Below, piece after piece: positions 1-5,387 of a stretch of DNA of 6,318 nucleotides. The notes under the pieces were generated by a model, which worked only from the letters and a program-made list of their open reading frames with translations, was not told the DNA's origin and ran no database searches. Position 1 is the stretch's first letter. Every line of letters starts with the position of its first letter. The stretch lies in assembly GCA_027293245.1 (NCBI GenBank), contig JAPUFZ010000061.1:1-6318 (forward strand), given 5' to 3'. The position numbers were made by a program, and so were the translations under genes. The DNA comes from Gammaproteobacteria bacterium (GTDB lineage Bacteria > Pseudomonadota > Gammaproteobacteria > GCA-001735895).

Positions 1-350
1 ATCCGGTTCATGGTCAGGGTCACCGGATGCAGACCACCGGACCTATCGGCCCTGCCCGGCAAAGTGATATCAACCGTTTCCGATGACAGTTTATCGTTGA
101 TAAGATTTTCATTGATTAACGATTTCCGCTGCTCCACTGAGGTCTGTATCTGGAGCTTGATTGCATTAATCGCCTGGCCTGCTGCTGGTCTTTGCTCAGC
201 CGGGATTTGTCCGAGGATTTTTAGTCTTGCGGTTATCTCACCTTTCTTGCCCAGATAAGCGACACGAACCGTATCGAGCGAAGCCAGTTCTTGCGACTGG
301 TTTATCGCCTGTAATGCTTTTTCGAGCAGGCTATCTAGTTCTTGAGACAC
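1..350 (-). CDS. pheS: Phenylalanine--tRNA ligase alpha subunit, N-terminal part (cut by window edge)
   Basis: This is the start of the alpha (catalytic) subunit of the cytoplasmic alpha2-beta2 enzyme that charges tRNA-Phe with phenylalanine. Reading the minus strand from a GTG at 350-348 gives 116 codons before the window ends; the E. coli protein has 327 residues, so about a third is visible. Residues 1-90 form the helical coiled-coil arm that binds tRNA and include YLGKKG at 32-37. The entry to the class II catalytic domain follows, with LPGR at 97-100 and GGLHPVT at 105-111, both hallmarks of PheS. No ATG is available near the N-terminus, and the GTG start matches the usual PheS beginning (MSxxL). 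A GAGAG ribosome-binding site (361-365) lies 10 nt upstream, mostly inside the 3' arm of a hairpin. The gene follows rplT by 47 nt, as in the E. coli operon but without pheM. pheT presumably lies beyond the left edge. Confidence 0.95.
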   Translation of the reverse strand, partial: MSQELDSLLEKALQAINQSQELASLDTVRVAYLGKKGEITARLKILGQIPAEQRPAAGQAINAIKLQIQTSVEQRKSLINENLINDKLSSETVDITLPGRADRSGGLHPVTLTMNR

Positions 351-361
351 TTTTTTAAGAC

Positions 362-386
362 TCTCGACAGGGATTCCCTGTCGAGA
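362..386 (-). promoter_or_regulatory. Strong hairpin between rplT and pheS, overlapping the pheS ribosome-binding site
   Basis: The 12-base arms at 362-373 and 375-386 are exact reverse complements around one central base. The minus-strand RNA therefore folds into an 11-bp stem (UCUCGACAGGG with CCCUGUCGAGA) with an AAU triloop. It begins 11 nt after the rplT stop codon. Neither strand has a T-tract after it, so it is not a standard intrinsic terminator. On the minus strand four of the five bases of the pheS GAGAG ribosome-binding site lie in the 3' arm, so folding should hinder pheS translation. It could instead be an RNA-processing or mRNA-stabilising stem. The structure is seen directly; its role is inferred. 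Confidence 0.7.
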
Positions 387-397
387 TAATGGCTGTT

Positions 398-772
398 TTA
401 AGAGACAGCTGCAGCTGCTTCAAGACCTGCCCTGGATTTTTCAATCAGTGTTGCAAATGCCGGTTTGTCGAATATTGCAATATCCGACAGTACTTTTCGA
501 TCAATTTCAATCGACGCTTTCTTCAATCCGTTCATGAAAACACTGTACGACATACCATTTTCCCTGGCGCCTGCATTGATGCGGGCAATCCACAATGCGC
601 GAAACTGACGTTTGCGTTGACGACGGTCCCGGTAGGCATATTGCCCGGCTTTGGTAACGGCCTGTTTTGCAACGCGTAAGATTTTACTGCGGGCACCTCG
701 ATAACCTTTGGCTTTATCGAGAATTTTTTTGTGGCGTGCGTGCGCGACTACGCCTCTCTTTACTCTTGGCAT
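398..772 (-). CDS. rplT: 50S ribosomal protein L20
   Basis: This 124-residue, strongly basic protein is L20, a primary 23S rRNA-binding protein needed early in large-subunit assembly. In E. coli it also represses translation of rpmI-rplT. It matches the E. coli protein (118 residues) nearly end to end. The N-terminal extension that threads into rRNA is [18 protein letters not shown]. The core carries [17 protein letters not shown] at about 42-58, LWIARINA at 60-67 and [12 protein letters not shown] at 83-94. The C-terminus ends in an alanine-rich tail a few residues longer than in E. coli. The ATG at 772 is preceded by AGGGAG with 7 nt spacing. The gap to rpmI is 11 nt, so the two are almost certainly co-transcribed and possibly translationally coupled. 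Confidence 0.97.
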   Translation of the reverse strand: MPRVKRGVVAHARHKKILDKAKGYRGARSKILRVAKQAVTKAGQYAYRDRRQRKRQFRALWIARINAGARENGMSYSVFMNGLKKASIEIDRKVLSDIAIFDKPAFATLIEKSRAGLEAAAAVS

Positions 773-783
773 GACACTACTCC

Positions 784-981
784 CTACGAATACGGTAACA
801 TACGTCGAACCATGCTTTCGTCGTTTGCATGTACATTTAGCAATTCACCAAGCTGGCGCTTGCGCTTGCTGCTTTTCTTGGTAAGGATGTGACGTAAATG
901 CGATTGCGCGCGTTTGTATCCGCCCGAGGCATTTGGTTTAAAGCGCTTGGCAGCGCCACTACTGTTCTTCATCTTTGGCAT
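784..981 (-). CDS. rpmI: 50S ribosomal protein L35
   Basis: This 65-residue basic protein is L35, a small protein of the large ribosomal subunit. The diagnostic N-terminal half is present: [15 protein letters not shown], then LRHILTKK at 29-36 and KRKRQL at 39-44. The length equals that of the E. coli protein. The ATG at 981 has GGAG six bases upstream (988-991). It lies between infC (72 nt upstream) and rplT (11 nt downstream). In E. coli L20 represses translation of this gene and, through coupling, of rplT. The 72-nt leader here contains a foldable irregular stem that could serve the same purpose. Confidence 0.96.
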   Translation of the reverse strand: MPKMKNSSGAAKRFKPNASGGYKRAQSHLRHILTKKSSKRKRQLGELLNVHANDESMVRRMLPYS

Positions 982-997
982 TTTAAACTCCAGTTAT

Positions 998-1046
998 ATG
1001 TAACGTTAATTTTCCCTGGACGCCGGAGACGCGTCTTTGGGTACAT
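998..1046 (-). promoter_or_regulatory. Candidate L20 autoregulatory stem in the rpmI leader
   Basis: On the minus strand the infC-rpmI gap can fold into a bulged stem. AUGUA (1046-1042) pairs with UACAU (1002-998), CCC (1041-1039) with GGG (1016-1014), and GACGC (1035-1031) with GCGUC (1023-1019). The apical loop is GUCUCCG, and an internal loop AAA/CA separates the two upper helices. The base of the stem ends 6 nt before the rpmI GGAG. In E. coli L20 binds the rpmI leader at sites that mimic its 23S rRNA target, one of them an irregular stem near this position. The pairings are exact but short, and the long strand AAAAUUAACGU is left unpaired, so the L20 assignment is inference. Confidence 0.4.
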
Positions 1047-1053
1047 TGCCGGA

Positions 1054-1578
1054 TTAATTTTGGCGTTTTTTGGGCACCAGCAACATCGTCATCTGGCGCC
1101 CTTCCGACTGCGGATACTGATCCACGGTCGTGAATTCTTTCATGTCTTCTTCCACTCTCTTGAGTAACTTCGTTCCGAGTTCCATATGGGCCATTTCTCG
1201 ACCCCTGAAACGCACTGTTACCTTGCAACGATCACCTATCTCGATGAACTCGGTTAACTTTCTCAGCTTGACCTGGTAATCACCTTCTTCGGTACCCGGT
1301 CTAAACTTGATTTCCTTAATATGGACCTGGCGTTGTTTCTTGCGCTGATCGTGCAATTTTTTCTTTTGCTGGAATCGGTACTTGCCATAATCCATCAAAC
1401 GACAGACGGGTGGTTCAGCATCGGGTACCAGTTCAACCAGGTCTAGTTTGGCTGCTTCAGCGAAATTTTTTGCTTCTTCCAGTGATATGATGCCTTTTTG
1501 CTCACCGTCTTCGGCAATAAGCCGGACCTCAGGCGCCGTAATATCATCATTCAGACGGCTCTGTTTGTTATCTGCGAT
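1054..1578 (-). CDS. infC: Translation initiation factor IF-3, probable ATC start
   Basis: IF3 binds the 30S subunit, keeps the subunits apart and proofreads the start codon and initiator tRNA. From the proposed start the protein has 174 residues (E. coli 180). The N-domain covers about residues 8-75, with [13 protein letters not shown] at 8-20, KLDLVEL at 44-50, and [11 protein letters not shown] at 56-66, the IF3 family signature. A lysine-rich linker follows. The C-domain carries [20 protein letters not shown] at 85-104 and RFRGREMAH at 123-131. No ATG or GTG fits the N-terminus. The reading frame stays open back to a stop at 1621-1623. An ATC at 1576-1578 lies 8 nt after GGGAG, which makes it the best start. 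An ATT at 1609-1611 would add 11 residues but lacks a good ribosome-binding site. A start at the in-frame TTG (1398) would delete the N-domain and is wrong. The gene follows thrS by 45 nt. Confidence 0.93.
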   Translation of the reverse strand: MADNKQSRLNDDITAPEVRLIAEDGEQKGIISLEEAKNFAEAAKLDLVELVPDAEPPVCRLMDYGKYRFQQKKKLHDQRKKQRQVHIKEIKFRPGTEEGDYQVKLRKLTEFIEIGDRCKVTVRFRGREMAHMELGTKLLKRVEEDMKEFTTVDQYPQSEGRQMTMLLVPKKRQN

Positions 1579-1586
1579 TAGATAGT

Positions 1587-1591
1587 CTCCC
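1587..1591 (-). promoter_or_regulatory. Shine-Dalgarno GGGAG that decides the infC start
   Basis: On the minus strand GGGAG (1591-1587) is followed by an 8-nt spacer, ACTATCTA, and then the ATC at 1578-1576. This is the only good purine-rich site near the IF3 N-terminus, and its spacing points to ATC rather than to the upstream ATT at 1611. The assignment rests on spacing and protein length only. Confidence 0.65.
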
Positions 1592-1623
1592 GAATATCGT
1601 AAACCAAAAATTAATCCGGTCTA

Positions 1624-3522
1624 TTAACCGGATTGTTCATTGACAAGACTGATAAAATCATCAATCTGCATAACGCCCAGGTCTTTACCTCCCAGGTCAC
1701 GCACGCTGATTGTACTCTCTTCCATTTCGCGATCACCGACCACGATCATGTAAGGAATACGCTTCAAAGTGTGCTCGCGAATTTTATAGCCGATCTTTTC
1801 GTTTCTCAAGTCAGAAATCACCCTGATTCGCTGGTTTTTAATCATTTTTTCAATTTTTTCAGCATAGTCGCTCTGTTTGTCGGTAATATTTAAAATTACC
1901 GCCTGAATCGGAGCCAACCAGACCGGAAATTTACCCTCGTACTGTTCGATCAAAATTCCTATAAAGCGCTCTATCGACCCCAGTATTGCGCGATGCAACA
2001 TGACCGGCACCTGCTTCGAACCATCTTCCGCAATATAGTACGCATCCAGTCGGCCGGGCATCGAAAAATCGACCTGCATCGTACCACACTGCCACACGCG
2101 GCCCAGGCAATCTTTCAGAGAAAAATCAATCTTGGGTCCGTAAAACGCACCCTCCCCCGGTTGCAATATCCAGTCGAGTCCCTTGGCGTCGAGAGAGACC
2201 TGCAAAGCCTGTTCGGCCTTATCCCAGGATGAGTCTTCACCGACACGCTGCTCGGGACGGGTGGAAAGCGCGACGATTACATCCTCAAAACCGAAATCTT
2301 TATAAACCTTGAACACCAGATCAATGAAGGACGATACTTCCGCCTGGATTTGATCCTCGGTACAGAAGATATGGGCATCATCCTGGACAAAGTTCCGTAC
2401 CCGCATCAACCCATGCAAGGTACCCGAAGGCTCGTTTCGGTGACAGGAACCAAACTCGGCCAGGCGCAGGGGCAGGTCCCGATAACTTTTGAGTCCCCGA
2501 TTATAAACCTGAACATGGCAGGGACAATTCATCGGCTTGATCGCGTAATCACGATTTTCTGAACCGGTGGTAAACATCAGGTCATGGAACTTGTCCCAAT
2601 GGCCAGACTTTTCCCACAGACTTCGATCGACAATCTGTGGCGTGTTGATTTCCTGGTAACCGCACTTACCGAGCTGTTCACGCATGTAATTTCGAACATT
2701 CAGGTTAAGCTGCCAGCCACGTGGGTGCCAGAACACCATACCGGGCGCTTCTTCCTGAGTATGGAACAGGTCTAGCGCTTTACCCAGTTTACGATGATCG
2801 CGTTTTTCTGCCTCTTCTAAACGGTGCAAATACTGCTTGAGTTCTTTTTTACTTGCCCAGGCGGTGCCATAGATGCGTTGCAACATCTCGTTGTTCGAAT
2901 CACCCCGCCAGTAAGCGCCGGCCAGCCTGGTCAGTTTAAAGGCTTTCAAATGCCCGGTGCTGGGCACGTGGGTACCACGGCACAGATCGATAAAGTCACC
3001 CTGTTCATAGAGTGACAATGCCTCTTCGGCCGGGATATCGCTAATAATTTCCGCCTTGTAGTCTTCACCCATTTGCTTGAACAACTGGACCGCCTCATCA
3101 CGTGACTTTTCGCTTCGCACAACCGAGATATCCTGCTGCGCTAACTCATTCATACACTTTTCGATCGCCTCAATATCTTCCGGGGTAAATGCCCGCTCGA
3201 AGGCAAAGTCGTAGAAAAAACCGTCCTCGATCACAGGACCAATGGTTACCTGGGCCGCCGGAAACAATTGCTTGACCGCCTGGGCCAACAGATGCGCGGT
3301 AGAATGGCGGATGATTTCCAGACCTTCCGGAGAAGTCGGTGTAATAATGCTCAACTCGACGTCCTGGTCAATCAGGTAAGAGGTATCGACCATCTTGCCA
3401 TCGACCTTACCACCAATAGCGGCTTTGGCGAGGCCGGCACCAATATCGCTGGCGACATCGAATACAGAAACGGGATGATCGAATTGACGGCGGCTACCGT
3501 CGGGTAAGGTTACTCGAGGCAT
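1624..3522 (-). CDS. thrS: Threonine--tRNA ligase
   Basis: This class II synthetase charges tRNA-Thr and hydrolyses mischarged Ser-tRNA-Thr. It has 632 residues (E. coli 642). An N-terminal TGS domain covers about 1-62. The editing domain follows, with HSTAH at 73-77 and CRGTH at 181-185, whose His and Cys residues form the hydrolytic site. The catalytic core runs from about 240 to 530. The zinc ligands are C333 (in MNCPCH), H384 (in DDAH) and H510 (in VMLHRA). Motif 2 contains R362 (CHRNEPSG) and motif 3 contains R519 (GSIERF). The C-terminal anticodon-binding domain covers about 535-632, including [15 protein letters not shown] at 570-584. All key residues are one position lower than in E. 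coli. The ATG at 3522 has AGGA 7-8 nt upstream. It is the first gene of the operon, and its leader carries a tRNA-like operator that probably makes synthesis respond to ThrRS level. Confidence 0.98.
   Translation of the reverse strand: MPRVTLPDGSRRQFDHPVSVFDVASDIGAGLAKAAIGGKVDGKMVDTSYLIDQDVELSIITPTSPEGLEIIRHSTAHLLAQAVKQLFPAAQVTIGPVIEDGFFYDFAFERAFTPEDIEAIEKCMNELAQQDISVVRSEKSRDEAVQLFKQMGEDYKAEIISDIPAEEALSLYEQGDFIDLCRGTHVPSTGHLKAFKLTRLAGAYWRGDSNNEMLQRIYGTAWASKKELKQYLHRLEEAEKRDHRKLGKALDLFHTQEEAPGMVFWHPRGWQLNLNVRNYMREQLGKCGYQEINTPQIVDRSLWEKSGHWDKFHDLMFTTGSENRDYAIKPMNCPCHVQVYNRGLKSYRDLPLRLAEFGSCHRNEPSGTLHGLMRVRNFVQDDAHIFCTEDQIQAEVSSFIDLVFKVYKDFGFEDVIVALSTRPEQRVGEDSSWDKAEQALQVSLDAKGLDWILQPGEGAFYGPKIDFSLKDCLGRVWQCGTMQVDFSMPGRLDAYYIAEDGSKQVPVMLHRAILGSIERFIGILIEQYEGKFPVWLAPIQAVILNITDKQSDYAEKIEKMIKNQRIRVISDLRNEKIGYKIREHTLKRIPYMIVVGDREMEESTISVRDLGGKDLGVMQIDDFISLVNEQSG
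1781..1809 (-). promoter_or_regulatory. Candidate internal promoter for infC within thrS
   Basis: On the minus strand TTGAGA (1809-1804) and TAAAAT (1786-1781) are separated by 17 nt, each matching the sigma-70 consensus at five of six positions. Transcription would start near 1774, about 195 nt before the proposed infC start. In E. coli infC also has promoters inside the end of thrS. The sequence encodes a conserved ThrRS segment, so coding constraint could produce the match by chance. Confidence 0.3.
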
Positions 3523-3540
3523 AATGATTCCTGTTCAGTG

Positions 3541-3561
3541 GTGACCCATACCAAAGGCCAC
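3541..3561 (-). promoter_or_regulatory. tRNA-Thr anticodon-arm mimic in the thrS leader (translational operator)
   Basis: On the minus strand GUGGCCU (3561-3555) pairs with GGGUCAC (3547-3541) in a continuous 7-bp stem containing two G-U wobbles. The 7-nt loop between them is UUGGUAU (3554-3548). Numbered like an anticodon loop, this gives U33, anticodon GGU at 34-36 and A37. GGU is a threonine anticodon. The GGU lies at -30 to -28 relative to the thrS ATG, close to where the E. coli thrS operator places its anticodon-like CGU loop. In E. coli ThrRS binds this stem-loop and blocks ribosome binding. The AGGA ribosome-binding site lies about 7 nt downstream of the stem. Confidence 0.8.
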
Positions 3562-3589
3562 TTGTTTCATTAAATTTGTGCGGATTAGT

Positions 3590-3628
3590 AGTCGCGAGTG
3601 GATTAACCCAGACATCCTGGCAGCGACC
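3590..3628 (-). promoter_or_regulatory. Upper stem of the thrS leader (domain 4-like)
   Basis: On the minus strand GGUCGC (3628-3623) pairs with GCGACU (3595-3590), with one G-U pair. It encloses 27 nt in which GGAU (3617-3614) can pair with AUCC (3603-3600). It is separated from the anticodon-like arm by a 28-nt A/U-rich stretch with no evident pairing. The order second stem, linker, anticodon-like arm, ribosome-binding site matches the four-domain E. coli thrS operator. The internal fold is uncertain because CCAG/CUGG pairing competes with GGAU/AUCC. Confidence 0.45.
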
Positions 3629-3643
3629 GTAAATCAGCCCGCG

Positions 3644-3671
3644 ATTATACGGAATAGCGCTGATTAAACAA
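3644..3671 (-). promoter_or_regulatory. Promoter of the thrS operon
   Basis: On the minus strand the -10 box is a perfect TATAAT (3649-3644). A -35 box TTGTTT (3671-3666) lies 16 nt upstream. Transcription should begin near 3637, giving a leader of about 115 nt that contains both predicted operator stems. No competing good promoter was seen closer to thrS. Confidence 0.75.
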
Positions 3672-3882
3672 TAGAATACAGGTTATATTTCAGGGCGCAA
3701 TAAAACAGCTATTGAATTATCTCTCGAGTCACAGAGATATGCGTCCAGGACAAAACCAGCGGCCCATTGTGGACGAGGTTGCTTTTTTGAGCCGGCACAA
3801 GAGGCCAACGCGACTAGCGGAATTTACCTTCGAACTCCTCCAGGTAGCTCGTTTTCATGCAGCCAAATTGCCCTGTCAATAT
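3672..3882. other. Divergent intergenic stretch without a recognisable gene
   Basis: This is the centre of the 423-bp region between the divergently transcribed thrS and the aminotransferase gene. A 73-codon open frame from a TTG at 3712 covers part of it on the plus strand, but it has no ribosome-binding site and its translation resembles no family I know. I see no tRNA, no long inverted repeat and no terminator. Confidence 0.6.
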
Positions 3883-3911
3883 TTTCCATTGAATAATGAG
3901 TACTTTATACT
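3883..3911 (+). promoter_or_regulatory. Candidate promoter of the aminotransferase gene
   Basis: TTTCCA (3883-3888, four of six consensus positions) and TATACT (3906-3911, five of six) are 17 nt apart. Transcription would begin near 3918 and give a short leader of about 28 nt before the ATG at 3946. It is the best sigma-70-like match in the region, but the -35 box is weak. Confidence 0.45.
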
Positions 3912-3945
3912 TCCGGCAATTTCATTAGCTTAACAGGGCTCCAAT

Positions 3946-5250
3946 ATGCAAAGTAATCTGGAAATAACCAAACGACGTGACGCCAGTGTTGCGCGGGCTG
4001 TCGCTTTTGCCTCCACGTTTGTCGCCGCCCGGGCTGAGAACGCTGAAATCTGGGATACCGAAGGCAATCGCTATATCGATTTTTGTGGGGGAATCGGTTG
4101 TCAGAATACCGGTCACCGCCATCCCGCGGTGATAGCGGCAATCGAAGCACAATTACAATCCCTGACTCATACCTGTTTCCAGGTCACTCCGTATGAGGGT
4201 TATATCAAACTGGCGGAGCGAATAAATGCGCTGGCACCCGGCCAGTTTGATAAAAAGAGCCTGTTTTTTTCTTCTGGCGGTGAAGCTATCGAAAATGCTA
4301 TCAAAATAGCGCGCTACTACACGCGAAAGCCGGCAATCATTACCTTCACCAACGGCTATCATGGCCGGTCGTACATGGGTATGGGTCTAAGCGCTCGTAT
4401 GACACCATTTAAGATTGGTTTCAGACCATTTCCGGCAGAGATATACCGCATTCCATTCCCGGATGAATTTCATGGTGTCAGTTACGATGCGGCGGTGAAA
4501 GCAATTGAGACCCTGTTTCGCAGTGATGCAGATCCGGATTCGATCGGCGCGGTCATCTTTGAACCGGTCCAGGGGGAAGGCGGTTTTAACATTGCCAACG
4601 CCGAATTCCTGCAGTACCTCAGGAAACTATGTGACAGGCATAATATCGTCCTCATCGCCGATGAAATTCAAACCGGATTTGGTCGAACAGGCAAGATGTT
4701 TGCGATGGAAAATTTTACCATAGCGCCGGACCTGACCTGCATCGGTAAAAGCATGGGCGGTGGCTTGCCGTTATCTGGCGTCGTCGGCAAGGCGGAGGTA
4801 GTTGATTGCGTTCCACCTGGGGGTCTGGGCGGAACTTTCGGTGGTAATCCACTGGGATGTGCCGCGGCACTTGCCGTGCTTGAGGTAATTGAATCGGAAG
4901 GACTGCTTGCTCGCGGACTGGAACTGGGTAAACGAATCGGTAACCGGCTCGAGGCCATGGCCCGGCGGCAAGACCTGCCATGCGTTGGCGATGTACGCGG
5001 CCTTGGCTGCATGAATGCGATCGAAATCAGCAAAGATCGGGAAACTAAAGTACCCGATGGTGGCCGTGCGGCTGAAATAATTTCAACCGCGTTAAAAAAT
5101 GGACTGGTACTGATCAGCGCAGGCCCGGAACGAAATGTCATACGTATACTGGTACCTTTAACCGCGCCTTTCGAACTTGTCGATCAGGGCCTCGATATAC
5201 TCGAATCGGCAATCGAAGAAGTCATGAAACAGGGCACGATGCCGAAATAA
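3946..5250 (+). CDS. gabT: Class III PLP-dependent aminotransferase, GabT-like (4-aminobutyrate aminotransferase)
   Basis: This cytoplasmic fold-type I enzyme probably moves the amino group of 4-aminobutyrate to 2-oxoglutarate, giving succinate semialdehyde and glutamate. It has 434 residues (E. coli GabT 426) and aligns along its whole length. The PLP lysine is K268 (IGKSMGGG). D239 lies in IADEIQTG, with Q242 beside it. E211 lies in EPVQGEGG, R141 in YHGR, I50 in GGIG, T297 in GGTF, and R400 in NVIRILVPL. Together these correspond to the GABA-binding and dual-substrate arginine/glutamate set of E. coli GabT. The phosphate-cup motif reads SSGGEA at 109-114 where E. coli has TTGSEA, so a serine is replaced by glycine. 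The ATG at 3946 follows AGGG by 7 nt, and an in-frame stop at 3931-3933 limits any longer start. No gabD or permease is adjacent. 5-Aminovalerate (DavT) or a similar omega-amino acid is a possible alternative substrate. Confidence 0.88.
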   Translation: MQSNLEITKRRDASVARAVAFASTFVAARAENAEIWDTEGNRYIDFCGGIGCQNTGHRHPAVIAAIEAQLQSLTHTCFQVTPYEGYIKLAERINALAPGQFDKKSLFFSSGGEAIENAIKIARYYTRKPAIITFTNGYHGRSYMGMGLSARMTPFKIGFRPFPAEIYRIPFPDEFHGVSYDAAVKAIETLFRSDADPDSIGAVIFEPVQGEGGFNIANAEFLQYLRKLCDRHNIVLIADEIQTGFGRTGKMFAMENFTIAPDLTCIGKSMGGGLPLSGVVGKAEVVDCVPPGGLGGTFGGNPLGCAAALAVLEVIESEGLLARGLELGKRIGNRLEAMARRQDLPCVGDVRGLGCMNAIEISKDRETKVPDGGRAAEIISTALKNGLVLISAGPERNVIRILVPLTAPFELVDQGLDILESAIEEVMKQGTMPK

Positions 5251-5387
5251 CATCGTCATTGTCCTGAACCCGGGTTTAAGTGCAGGGCCTGGCTGCCCTA
5301 ATACGAAAACAGATCAGACTTTTCCTAATGAGTAGTCTATAAACTTATGATTAAAACAGAATTTTATAGATCTATCCTGGGTAGTGA
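5251..5387 (+). other. Gap between the aminotransferase and CHASE2 genes: small hairpins, no clear terminator
   Basis: A 10-bp palindrome AACCCGGGTT lies at 5267-5276. A 5-bp hairpin AGGGC/GCCCT (5284-5288 with 5295-5299) follows. Neither is followed by a T-tract, so termination here is unproven. The second half is A/T-rich and includes TATGAT (5346-5351) and another 10-bp palindrome, ATAGATCTAT (5366-5375), ending 12 nt before the next start codon. None of the -10-like boxes has a good -35 partner, so I do not call a promoter. Confidence 0.4.

Noticed and set aside
362..386. Intrinsic terminator ending the ribosomal protein operon before pheS
   Set aside because: The stem is strong, but the minus strand continues with GUCUUAAAAAA rather than a U-tract, and the plus strand also lacks one. 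A full stop of transcription is not supported.
983..1228. Minus-strand open frame overlapping the end of infC in another frame
   Set aside because: The IF3 C-terminal domain is unmistakable in the other frame, and the alternative translation is low in structure.
2518..2526. ThrRS zinc-site motif reading NCPCH instead of NCPGH, with an extra cysteine at residue 335
   Set aside because: The true zinc ligands C333, H384 and H510 are all present, and from memory the NCPCH form occurs in other gammaproteobacterial ThrRS proteins, so it is not unusual.
3712..3933. Plus-strand 73-codon open frame in the thrS-aminotransferase gap
   Set aside because: It starts at a TTG without a ribosome-binding site, overlaps the probable aminotransferase promoter, and its translation has no recognisable motif.
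4668..5141. 157-codon open frame antisense to the aminotransferase gene
   Set aside because: It is opposite a clearly conserved gene, rich in Ser/Pro/Arg as expected from a shadow frame, and has no family resemblance.
5284..5299. Terminator of the aminotransferase gene
   Set aside because: The stem has only 5 bp and is followed by AATACGAAAAC rather than T residues, so I left it as a feature of the gap only.
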